A stretch of 6,796 nucleotides of DNA from Clostridiales bacterium (GCA_012841675.1 DUUG01000183.1:1-6796), one strand, 5' to 3'; counted from the stretch's first letter, positions 1 through 6,291 are shown. The notes: generated by a model not told the origin, from the sequence alone. Made by a program: numbers and translations.

Positions 1-1
1 C

Positions 2-769
2 ATCCCCACGGCCATTCACGAATCTAACGTCAAGCCCGGACAGACGAACAAGGTGCTTGCCCGGGTGGTTGACAAGGTGCTGCTCGGCTTTGCCGATGGT
101 GAAAAAAACTTTCGGCAAAAAGAAAAGCTTTTGCATACGGGAAACCCTCTTAGAGAGGGAATGCTTTTTATTAAGAAAAGCGAGGCCAAAAAAAAGCTTA
201 ACATGACTAAGCCTTTGGTGTATTCCTTCTGGGGATCACTAGGTGCGCGGGAAATGAACAAAATCACTGCGGATCTTTTGGAAATCGAAGCGAAAAATCC
301 GAAATGGGCCCATATCCACTCCACAGGCTCCTTTGGCTTTGGCTGGATGACGGAGCTTATGAAGCAAAAAGGCGTGGATTTTTCAGAATCGACCCATCTG
401 GATATGCGCGAATACGTGTTCGACGCGCCCATTGTTATGGCGGCGGCAGATTTGGTGCTTTGCCGCGCCGGTTCCATGACAATGAGCGAGCTTTGCGCCA
501 CAGGAACGCCTTCCATCATCATCCCCTCCCCTAATGTGGCCGGCAAGCACCAGCATCAAAATGCCCGAATGCTTTCTGACAGGGGTGCTGCTATTTTTAT
601 GGAGGAAAGCGAATGTACGGCAGAAAAGCTGGCCGCTTTGATCGAATCTTTGCTTAACGATCCCGAGCGCCTTGCTTCCATGCGAAAGGCGGCACTCTCT
701 CTTGCCGTTTTCGACAGCAGAGAGAAAATATACGACTATTTGATGGCTTTGGCAAAAACTAAAAAATAA
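2..769 (+). CDS. murG: MurG, lipid II-forming GlcNAc transferase (5' end missing)
   Basis: UDP-GlcNAc:undecaprenyl-pyrophosphoryl-MurNAc-pentapeptide GlcNAc transferase. It adds GlcNAc to lipid I to give lipid II on the cytoplasmic face of the membrane. The reading frame is open from base 2, giving 255 residues; the family is usually about 355-370 residues, so roughly the first 110 are off the window. The visible part starts in the hallmark segment IHESNVKPGQTNKVLA (usual form IHEQNxxPGxTN). It continues with TGNPLR, a G-loop-like FWGSLGA, and the donor-binding C-terminal half AAADLVLCRAGSMTMSEL followed by PSIIIPSPNVAGKHQHQNA. These are textbook MurG landmarks. The oddity is Trp (codon 230-232) where most family members have the first Gly of GGSxGA. 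The stop at 767-769 is followed by a 163-base gap before murA. The first in-frame ATG, at 155, lies well inside the conserved domain and cannot be the start. Confidence 0.96.
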   Translation: MPTAIHESNVKPGQTNKVLARVVDKVLLGFADGEKNFRQKEKLLHTGNPLREGMLFIKKSEAKKKLNMTKPLVYSFWGSLGAREMNKITADLLEIEAKNPKWAHIHSTGSFGFGWMTELMKQKGVDFSESTHLDMREYVFDAPIVMAAADLVLCRAGSMTMSELCATGTPSIIIPSPNVAGKHQHQNARMLSDRGAAIFMEESECTAEKLAALIESLLNDPERLASMRKAALSLAVFDSREKIYDYLMALAKTKK

Positions 770-846
770 ACTCCCTTGGCTTTTTGCAGAACGATTCTGC
801 CAATCTTTTCTTTGTTGCGGACGTCAAAATGCCGATTGCCTGTTTT

Positions 847-876
847 TTCACAAGAATGGACTTTCCGCCATATGAT
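847..876 (+). promoter_or_regulatory. Putative sigma-A promoter for murA-divIB
   Basis: TTCACA (847-852) and TATGAT (871-876) each match the housekeeping -35 and -10 consensus at 5 of 6 positions, with an 18-base spacer. The predicted transcript start would be near 883, about 50 bases before the murA ATG. It lies in the 163-base murG-murA gap, so murA-divIB may be expressed partly independently of the upstream cluster. This is a visual match only. Confidence 0.55.
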
Positions 877-932
877 AAAGTGATTGCCGTAATAAATCGG
901 CGAATTGCTTTGGAAGGGCGTGAAGCACAAAC

Positions 933-2189
933 ATGTCTTGCATTGTCGTAGAGGGGCGTCGGCGGCTGGAAGGAAGCATATCCGTGCAAACGGCTAAGAA
1001 CGGCGTTTTGCCCGTTTTGGCCGCTACCATATTAAACACCGGGGTCACCGTGATAGAAAGGTGTCCGAAGCTGTCCGACGTCGATGTTACCATCAGCGTT
1101 CTGGAAGGATTGGGATGCCAAGTACACTGGGAGGGCGACGATTTGGTCGTCGATGCCTCATCCGCAGACGGCACGGCTATTTCCTGCGAATTGATGCATA
1201 AAATGCGATCCTCTGTGATTTTTCTGGGCTCCCTACTGGGAAAAATGGGCCGAGCAGACATTTGCCTTCCCGGCGGGTGTGAGCTGGGCGCGCGTCCCAT
1301 TGATATACATGTGAATGCCTTGGAGAAAATGGGTGCGAAATTTACAAGCGAAGATGAGATTATTTCTTGCGTTGTCACTCGTCGAACTGCCTGTGAGCTC
1401 ATACTGCCTAAGCCGAGTGTGGGGGCAACAGAAAACATCATGCTTTTTGCCGTTACCTGCAAAGGTACCACCCGCATTATCAATGCTGCAAAAGAACCGG
1501 AGATCTCCGATCTGCAGGATTACCTAAATGCCATCGGCTACCGTGTCAAGGGAGCAGGAAGCCCCGTCATCGAAATCGAAGGAAAAAGCGAGCTGCCCGC
1601 TACATACGTACGCCATCGGCCAATCCCCGACCGAATAGCGGCAGCAACCTGGCTTTGCGCTGGTGCCATGACCGGGGGTACTGTCGAGCTTCGTTCGGCC
1701 CGCCCCGACCATATGAAGGCAGCACTCGACGCCCTGAAAGAAAGCGGTTCCATGATACATGTCCAGGGAGATCGGATTACCTTGATCGGCCCTCCGCGGC
1801 CAAAAGCCATTCCCCGGCTGAAAACAAGTCCCTTCCCCGGCTTCCCGACAGACGCGCAGCCGTTGTTCTTTGCCTTAGCCTCGGTATCTAAAGGACGCAC
1901 GTTTATCGAAGAAACCATGTTTGAGAATCGCTTCAGTTTCGGCCCCGATCTGGCTCGCATGGGAGCAGGCGTATTTATTCGCGGCAAATTTGCAGCCATT
2001 GACGGCACGTCTGAACTGAAGGGGCAAAGCGTGGTTGCCAAGGATCTGCGCGGCGGTGCCGCTCTTGTTCTGGCTGGTCTGGCCGCCGAAGGGCAGACTA
2101 TCATTGATCAGGCCGGTTATATTGACCGCGGGTATGAACATATCGAAAAAACTCTTGCACTTTTGGGCGCGTCCATTTGGCGAACCTAA
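933..2189 (+). CDS. murA: MurA, UDP-GlcNAc 1-carboxyvinyltransferase
   Basis: Transfers enolpyruvate from PEP to UDP-GlcNAc, the first committed cytoplasmic step of peptidoglycan precursor synthesis. The protein has 418 residues, the usual family length, and is complete. Active-site landmarks are visible: Lys22-Asn23 in TAKNGVLPVLAA; Cys116 in the loop LPGGCELGARPIDIH (equivalent to E. coli Cys115, the fosfomycin target) with Arg121; Asp307 in FPTDAQ (general base, E. coli Asp305); FENRF; and Arg399 in IDRGYEHIE (E. coli Arg397). The protein should therefore be catalytically competent and fosfomycin-sensitive, since Cys is kept rather than Asp. The ATG at 933 is fixed by an in-frame TGA at 921-923. 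GGAAGGG at 912-918 is a somewhat distant ribosome binding site (14 bases). MurA sits between murG and divIB, where Bacillus has murB. Clostridia often carry a second murA (murZ), so this may not be the only copy. Confidence 0.97.
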   Translation: MSCIVVEGRRRLEGSISVQTAKNGVLPVLAATILNTGVTVIERCPKLSDVDVTISVLEGLGCQVHWEGDDLVVDASSADGTAISCELMHKMRSSVIFLGSLLGKMGRADICLPGGCELGARPIDIHVNALEKMGAKFTSEDEIISCVVTRRTACELILPKPSVGATENIMLFAVTCKGTTRIINAAKEPEISDLQDYLNAIGYRVKGAGSPVIEIEGKSELPATYVRHRPIPDRIAAATWLCAGAMTGGTVELRSARPDHMKAALDALKESGSMIHVQGDRITLIGPPRPKAIPRLKTSPFPGFPTDAQPLFFALASVSKGRTFIEETMFENRFSFGPDLARMGAGVFIRGKFAAIDGTSELKGQSVVAKDLRGGAALVLAGLAAEGQTIIDQAGYIDRGYEHIEKTLALLGASIWRT

Positions 2190-2207
2190 TGAAATTACAA
2201 AAGTAAC

Positions 2208-2216
2208 GAAAGGTGA
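2208..2216 (+). promoter_or_regulatory. Ribosome binding site deciding the divIB start
   Basis: GAAAGGTGA, seven bases before the ATG at 2224, is the only good Shine-Dalgarno match for this frame. The frame is open back to an ATG at 2035, deep inside murA, but that start has no such site. Confidence 0.7.
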
Positions 2217-2223
2217 CTCCTTC

Positions 2224-3183
2224 ATGGGAACCAAAAAGAAAACAAGCGGCAAAGAAAAGGCGGTTGTCCCCTCTAGGGCCCCGTCCTTTTCGGCGTCCGG
2301 TTCCGGAAGGAAGCCAAACCCCGCATACAGAAACCAAGCCCCCCCTCCGAACAAACGGGCTGCTTCCCATAAGCAACCCGTTTCCCGGAGCGGACAAGCC
2401 TATCCCCCGCCGCCAAGGCGAAACCGAAGCAGCACTTCCGCCAGACGTGCCAGAACGAAGCTGCAAAACAAGCGCCGTATGGCACGAATTTACATGGCCA
2501 TTTCCATTTTTGTAATTCTCGTTTCCATTGTGGCAGCGGGCACGGTTTTTTTCAAGGTAGAGTATTTTGCCGTCTACGGAAACAGCCATTACACGGCAGA
2601 GGAAATTATTCGCGCAACGGGCATTGCCTACGATGACAACCTCTTTTTAATGGACAAGTTTCGAATAATTGATAAAATGATGTCCGAGATGATTTTTTTA
2701 GAAAGCGTTGAAATTCGCCGTGTATTGCCCGGTACGCTAAAAATCACCGTAAGCGAGGTGCAGATTGCCGGGGCCATTGAGTCAAACGGCGAATACTGGC
2801 TTTGCGACCAAAACGGTCGTCTTCTGGAAAAGCAAAGCACCCCTCCTTCCAACACGACGCTAATTGTCGGAGTAACGCTTGATAAACCGGCCGCGGCCAA
2901 GCTTATTGCAACGGAAGAAAGGGAAAAGCAACAGCCGCTTTTAGCGCTTCTTCCGGCTCTTTTCGAAAGCGGACTTTCCTCCGGTGTTACGAAAATTTCA
3001 CTGGAAAAAATCTACGAGCTGACAATCTGGTATGGAGAAGGTTTTGAAATTTTACTGGGGAAATCTGACAGTTTATTGGACAAGTGCCGGCGGCTCTCTC
3101 TCCTTTTGCCACAGCTGCAAAGTGAAGGGCGCACTGCCGCCCGAATCGACGCTTCCGGCTCCTCTATCCACGTTTTACCATGA
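2224..3183 (+). CDS. divIB: DivIB/FtsQ-type divisome membrane protein
   Basis: A bitopic membrane protein of the division machinery. In the known family it works outside the membrane with FtsL and DivIC to control septal peptidoglycan synthesis. It has 319 residues. Residues 1-87 form a cytoplasmic tail very rich in Lys, Arg, Pro and Ser and probably disordered. Residues about 89-110 form one hydrophobic helix (IYMAISIFVILVSIVAAGTVFF region). Residues about 111-178 match a POTRA domain, with the typical opening FKVEYFAVYGNSHYTAEEI and closing VEIRRVLPGTLKITVSE. Residues about 180-290 form the beta domain, and the protein ends soon after. The start at 2224 was chosen on its ribosome binding site and on the 34-base gap from murA; an upstream in-frame ATG at 2035 would overlap murA by 155 bases. 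The gene probably shares a transcript with murA. No ftsA, ylxW or sbp homologue follows, unlike Bacillus. Confidence 0.9.
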   Translation: MGTKKKTSGKEKAVVPSRAPSFSASGSGRKPNPAYRNQAPPPNKRAASHKQPVSRSGQAYPPPPRRNRSSTSARRARTKLQNKRRMARIYMAISIFVILVSIVAAGTVFFKVEYFAVYGNSHYTAEEIIRATGIAYDDNLFLMDKFRIIDKMMSEMIFLESVEIRRVLPGTLKITVSEVQIAGAIESNGEYWLCDQNGRLLEKQSTPPSNTTLIVGVTLDKPAAAKLIATEEREKQQPLLALLPALFESGLSSGVTKISLEKIYELTIWYGEGFEILLGKSDSLLDKCRRLSLLLPQLQSEGRTAARIDASGSSIHVLP

Positions 3184-3251
3184 AAATAGGCAAAAAATGA
3201 GGAAACGGAAAATTTAGACACTAAAAACCGAAAATAATTCCCCTTTAAATA

Positions 3252-3280
3252 TTGTAATTCGACACAGAATCGTTTACAAT
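3252..3280 (+). promoter_or_regulatory. Putative sigma-A promoter of the ftsZ operon
   Basis: TTGTAA (3252-3257) and TACAAT (3275-3280) are spaced by 17 bases in an AT-rich 171-base gap after divIB. The -10 matches the consensus at 5 of 6 positions and the -35 at 4 of 6. The transcript would start near 3287, leaving a leader of about 70 bases before the first ftsZ. This is the best promoter match in the gap. Confidence 0.6.
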
Positions 3281-3300
3281 GTATATAGGAGCTTTACACC

Positions 3301-3328
3301 TTGTAATGCAATTTTCTTTACATAGGAT
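3301..3328 (+). promoter_or_regulatory. Possible second, weaker promoter before ftsZ
   Basis: A second TTGTAA (3301-3306) stands 16 bases before TAGGAT (3323-3328). It is a weaker -10 than the upstream candidate (4 of 6). The -35 hexamer is the same as in the first promoter, so tandem promoters are possible, but chance in AT-rich sequence is also possible. Confidence 0.25.
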
Positions 3329-3354
3329 AAATCGAACATACTGGAGGAAAGAAC

Positions 3355-4470
3355 ATGCCTTTACAGATTGAACAAACTATGAACAGCATTGTATCCATTA
3401 AAGTAATTGGTATTGGGGGCGGCGGAAACAACGCCATCAACCGGATGATGGAAAGCAACTTGAATGGTGTTGAATTCATAGCCATCAATACAGATAAGCA
3501 GCAGCTTTTGACAGCCGCCGGCACAACCCTACAAGTAGGCGAACGTGTGACAAAGGGGCAGGGCTGTGGTTCCAATCCTGAAAAAGGCAAAAAAGCCCTA
3601 GAGGAAAACCGCGAAGATATCGCAGCTTTGCTGAAGGGCACCGATATGGTATTTATTACGGCCGGTATGGGCGGCGGAACGGGTACGGGCGGCGCTCCGG
3701 TTGTGGCGGAAATTGCCCGCGAGCTTGGCATTCTGACCGTCGGCGTGGTAACCAAGCCATTTAAGTTTGAAGGCGCCCGCCGGATGCAGCAGGCCGAGGC
3801 CGGCATTGCAGCCTTGCGCAGCAAGGTAGACTCGCTGGTTGTCATTCCCAATGAGCGGCTGAAATACGTTACCGACCAGAAAATTACGTTTTTAAACGCT
3901 TTCCAATATGCCGACGATGTGCTTCGTCAGGCGGTGCAGAGCATTTCGGATCTGATTAAAATGCCCGGACTGGTCAACCTGGACTTTGCCGACGTTTGCG
4001 CCATTATGCGCGACGCAGGCTTTGCCCACATGGGTGTGGGCCGCTCTGCCGGCAAGGAAAAGGCCACCGAAGCTGCCCGCATGGCCATTCAGAGCCCGCT
4101 GCTTGAAACTTCCATTCGCGGCGCCCGCGGCATTATCATCAATATCGTCGGTTCCACCGATATCGGTCTGGAAGAAGTGGAAACCGCCGCTACCATCGTG
4201 GAAGAAGCCGCCCATGAAGATGCTAATATTATTTTTGGCGCTGCCATTGACGATGAGATGGATGACGAACTTCGCATTACCATTATTGCCACCGGCTTCG
4301 ATACCGAGGGTCCCAATCTGCTGGACGATAAAAAACCGGAACCAAAAGAAACCGTTACCGGCGGCGATCTGGAGCTGTTCCCCCAAAGCTCACCTAAGGA
4401 AAAGGAGACCACTTCTGTCGTCGAGGACGACCCTTACGGCGATATTATGGCAATATTTAACAAAAAGTAA
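3355..4470 (+). CDS. ftsZ: FtsZ, first tandem copy (FtsZ1)
   Basis: Tubulin-like GTPase that polymerises into the cytokinetic ring. It has 371 residues and is complete. The ATG at 3355 is preceded by GGAGG at 3343-3347 with a 7-base spacer. GTP-binding landmarks: GIGGGGNNAINRM at residues 19-31, NTD at 45-47, the tubulin signature GGGTGTG at 106-112, FEGARR at 139-143, Asn166 in IPNER, and Asp187 in ADDVL. The T7 catalytic loop GLVNLDFADV (205-214) keeps Asn208, Asp210 and Asp213, so a full GTPase site can form between subunits. The core ends at IATGF (about 315). A short acidic linker of about 40 residues follows, then the tail DPYGDIMAIFNKK, which lacks the conserved Pro of the usual D-I-P-x-F-L-R peptide that binds FtsA, SepF or ZapA-type partners. 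It is followed by a second ftsZ about 64% identical over the core (hand count). Which copy is the ancestral-function one is inference; the intact T7 loop favours this one. Confidence 0.97.
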   Translation: MPLQIEQTMNSIVSIKVIGIGGGGNNAINRMMESNLNGVEFIAINTDKQQLLTAAGTTLQVGERVTKGQGCGSNPEKGKKALEENREDIAALLKGTDMVFITAGMGGGTGTGGAPVVAEIARELGILTVGVVTKPFKFEGARRMQQAEAGIAALRSKVDSLVVIPNERLKYVTDQKITFLNAFQYADDVLRQAVQSISDLIKMPGLVNLDFADVCAIMRDAGFAHMGVGRSAGKEKATEAARMAIQSPLLETSIRGARGIIINIVGSTDIGLEEVETAATIVEEAAHEDANIIFGAAIDDEMDDELRITIIATGFDTEGPNLLDDKKPEPKETVTGGDLELFPQSSPKEKETTSVVEDDPYGDIMAIFNKK

Positions 4471-4492
4471 TGGATTCTACATTTTAAATCGC

Positions 4493-4538
4493 GAAAACCG
4501 GCTGTCGGTGGCGAACGATGTCCCCACAGCCGATTTTC
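4493..4538 (+). terminator. Imperfect hairpin between the two ftsZ genes
   Basis: GAAAACCGGCTGT (4493-4505) pairs with ACAGCCGATTTTC (4526-4538) with one C-A mismatch. The 20-base loop can extend the stem with GG-GG against CCCC (4507-4511 with 4522-4525). A run of only four T, itself within the stem, follows, so this is at best a partial terminator. It could instead be an mRNA processing or stabilising structure that sets the ratio of the two FtsZ proteins. The structure is clear from the sequence; the function is inference. Confidence 0.45.
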
Positions 4539-4600
4539 CGTACCTTGCTAAAGAAACTGCAGCGGCTCTTGAAGCACCGGCCCGCAGTAAAATTTGAAAC

Positions 4601-4608
4601 AGGAGGGG
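4601..4608 (+). promoter_or_regulatory. Ribosome binding site deciding the second ftsZ start
   Basis: AGGAGGGG lies six bases before the ATG at 4615 and is a near-perfect anti-16S match. It rules out the in-frame TTG at 4594, which is upstream of the site itself. Confidence 0.85.
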
Positions 4609-4614
4609 TTTTCG

Positions 4615-5709
4615 ATGGCGCTTCGATTTGATACGGCGGAAGAGTCTGTCACAAAAATTAAAGTCATCGGCGTCGGCGGCGGTGGCAACAACACCATTGA
4701 CCGCATGGTGAAAAGCAATTTGCAAGGAGCCGAATTTATTGCAGTCAATACGGATCTTCAACAGCTAAACCGGTCGCTTGCCCCCGTTAAGCTTCAAATA
4801 GGCCAACACATCAGCGACGGCAAGGGCTGTGGCGCAGATCCCCTAAAGGGGCGCCGCTGCGCTGAGGAGAGCAGAGAAGAGCTGCGTGCCCTTCTGCAAG
4901 ACACGGATCTGCTGTTTGTAACCGCCGGCATGGGCGGTGGTACGGGTACGGGTGCGGCGGCTGTCATTGCCGAATTAGCCAAGGAGCTTGGGATTCTTAC
5001 CATCGGTGTTGTCACGCGTCCCTTTAAATTTGAGGGTGCTAAGCGTGCGTCTCGGGCCGAAGCCGGTATTCATGACCTTTACGAGCATGTGGATTCGCTT
5101 CTGGTAATTCCCAATGAGCGACTGAAATACGTTACGGATCAGAAGATTACCTTTGTCAACGCGTTTGCCTTTGCGGACGAAATTCTAAAACAGGCTATCT
5201 CCAGCATTTACGAGCTGATTACGGTGCAGGGGCTAATTAGCCTGGACTTTGCTGACGTAGAGACGGTTATGCAGAAGAGCGGCTTTGCCCATATGGGCGT
5301 TGGAAAGGCCGCCGGCAAGAACAAGGCCATTGAGGCGGCACGCATGGCGGTGCAGAGTCCGCTGATGGAAACCTCTATCAGCGGTGCCAAGGGCGTCCTT
5401 CTCAATATTATTGCCTCTCCTGAAATCGAGCTCAACGAGATTGATACGGCCGCCAGCTTTGTGCAGGAGAACGCCCACCCCGAGGCTGTTATTATTTTCG
5501 GCGCCGCCATTGATGACAGCTTAAGCGACGAGGTTCGAATCAGCATTATTGCCACCGGATTTACGGACAGTGCTGCCAATCCCCTTCCCTCTCAGGGAAC
5601 AGATGCAGCCGAAGCAGCCAAGCCCGCGCCGACAGTGGAAAAGGAACCTGAAAATGACAGCTTAGCCGATGAATATGAAAGGCTCTTAAAGCTCTTTCAA
5701 TCTAAATAA
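4615..5709 (+). CDS. FtsZ paralogue, second tandem copy (FtsZ2)
   Basis: A second complete FtsZ of 364 residues. The nucleotide-binding parts are intact: GVGGGGNNTIDRM at 19-31, NTD at 45-47, GGGTGTG at 108-114 with the preceding GM, FEGAKR at 139-144, Asn167 in IPNER, and Asp188 in ADEIL. The T7 loop reads GLISLDFADV (206-215): both Asp residues (211, 214) are kept but the conserved Asn is Ser209. A linker of about 30 residues rich in Ala, Glu and Pro leads to the tail DEYERLLKLFQSK. This tail aligns end to end with that of the first copy in the pattern D-x-Y-x-x-hydrophobic pair-x-hydrophobic-F-x-x-K. No frameshift or stop is present and the ribosome binding site is strong, so it is not a pseudogene. 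It is probably co-transcribed with the first copy and with the small membrane protein 27 bases downstream. It may co-assemble with FtsZ1, modulate it or act at another stage such as sporulation; the sequence alone does not decide. Confidence 0.95.
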   Translation: MALRFDTAEESVTKIKVIGVGGGGNNTIDRMVKSNLQGAEFIAVNTDLQQLNRSLAPVKLQIGQHISDGKGCGADPLKGRRCAEESREELRALLQDTDLLFVTAGMGGGTGTGAAAVIAELAKELGILTIGVVTRPFKFEGAKRASRAEAGIHDLYEHVDSLLVIPNERLKYVTDQKITFVNAFAFADEILKQAISSIYELITVQGLISLDFADVETVMQKSGFAHMGVGKAAGKNKAIEAARMAVQSPLMETSISGAKGVLLNIIASPEIELNEIDTAASFVQENAHPEAVIIFGAAIDDSLSDEVRISIIATGFTDSAANPLPSQGTDAAEAAKPAPTVEKEPENDSLADEYERLLKLFQSK

Positions 5710-5736
5710 CACCAGCGAAAGAAAGAGAGAGTGACG

Positions 5737-6126
5737 ATGAATTCTCTAAGGACTGACCATACCCATGAGTTCGATCCGATGGATATCCAAAACAACAAAG
5801 GGGTTGCCTGTGTGTCTTATTTGGGGCCGCTGTTCATAATTCCCCTTTTAAGCGCACCAAATTCCAAATTTGCCAAGTTCCACGCCAATCAGGGCCTTTT
5901 GCTGTTCATCACCTTTTCAGCCGGGTCTATTATGATCGGCATACTTTCTTTCGCATTGTCCATTTTCTTTTTTTGGAGCAGGATTATTCCCTCCATACTG
6001 ACCGGTATTATTTCCGGGTCCTACGGCATCTTTTGTTTCATTGTCGCCCTCGTACTGCTCATTGAGGCGTCCAACGGAAAGGCAAAGGAGCTTCCCTTTA
6101 TAGGCAAATACAGGCTTATATCGTAA
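5737..6126 (+). CDS. Small DUF4870-type membrane protein
   Basis: A 129-residue protein with three predicted hydrophobic segments, at about residues 22-40, 51-79 and 83-112. It resembles the DUF4870 (Tic20-like) family, for which I know no settled function. Family-like signatures are LGPLFIIPLL, KFAKFHANQGLLLFI between the first two helices, and the C-terminal GKAKELPFIGKYRLI. The N-terminus is a short polar tail with HEFDPMDI at 10-17. The ATG at 5737 was preferred because AGAGAG lies six bases upstream; a GTG two codons earlier (5731) is an alternative. The gap from the second ftsZ is 27 bases without a terminator, and a strong terminator lies eight bases after the stop, so it should be the last gene of the ftsZ transcript. 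A link to division is suggested only by this position. I assigned the family from remembered motifs. Confidence 0.85.
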   Translation: MNSLRTDHTHEFDPMDIQNNKGVACVSYLGPLFIIPLLSAPNSKFAKFHANQGLLLFITFSAGSIMIGILSFALSIFFFWSRIIPSILTGIISGSYGIFCFIVALVLLIEASNGKAKELPFIGKYRLIS

Positions 6127-6133
6127 AACGTAT

Positions 6134-6167
6134 AACCGCATGGAAAAACGTTTTCCATGCGGTTTTT
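6134..6167 (+). terminator. Intrinsic terminator of the ftsZ operon
   Basis: A perfect 14-base-pair stem, AACCGCATGGAAAA (6134-6147) with TTTTCCATGCGGTT (6151-6164), three-base loop, followed by a T run to 6167. It starts eight bases after the stop of the small membrane protein. Confidence 0.92.
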
Positions 6168-6261
6168 ATGCGTCTCCATGCAAATTGCTTTCCGCAAGAG
6201 TTTATTCTGCCTTATTTCTTGAAGGTTGAAGCAAAACAACTATATGAATACTGCCAAAAAC

Positions 6262-6290
6262 AAAAGGCTGACGAAATCGTCAGCCTTTTT
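6262..6290 (-). terminator. Intrinsic terminator of the converging gene, probably bidirectional
   Basis: The stem AAAAGGCTGACG (6262-6273) pairs perfectly with CGTCAGCCTTTT (6278-6289) around a four-base loop. On the minus strand it lies two bases past the stop of the leftward gene and is followed by TTTTG then TTTTT. On the plus strand it is followed by a T run too, so it can also stop read-through from the ftsZ operon. The 94 bases between the two terminators hold nothing I can identify. Confidence 0.88.
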
Positions 6291-6291
6291 C

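Noticed and set aside
16..546. Long open frames antisense to murG, murA (848-1483, 1538-2104) and both ftsZ genes
   Set aside because: They lie wholly opposite strongly conserved coding sequence, have low-complexity composition typical of shadow frames, and lack ribosome binding sites.
786..800. Perfect small inverted repeat GCAGAA-CGA-TTCTGC after murG as a terminator
   Set aside because: Only six base pairs with a three-base loop and no clean T run (CAATCTTTTC follows); too weak to call.
2035..2223. Upstream in-frame start for divIB giving a 382-residue protein
   Set aside because: It would overlap the conserved C-terminus of murA by 155 bases and has no good ribosome binding site; the ATG at 2224 does.
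3180..3217. Tiny reading frames overlapping the divIB stop (ATGA) and just after it, as leader peptides or remnants of a lost gene
   Set aside because: Each is only six codons long, without a convincing ribosome binding site or recognisable similarity.
3986..4597. 203-codon plus-strand frame overlapping the end of the first ftsZ and the spacer
   Set aside because: It is an out-of-frame shadow rich in Pro, Ala and Leu; the spacer part is better explained by the hairpin and the ribosome binding site of the second ftsZ.
4594..4614. TTG start seven codons upstream of the second ftsZ
   Set aside because: It lies before the AGGAGGGG at 4601-4608, which is ideally spaced for the ATG at 4615.
3355..5709. 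Tandem ftsZ as an assembly artefact or very recent duplication
   Set aside because: The copies differ at about a third of core residues and have different linkers and spacers, so they are true diverged paralogues.
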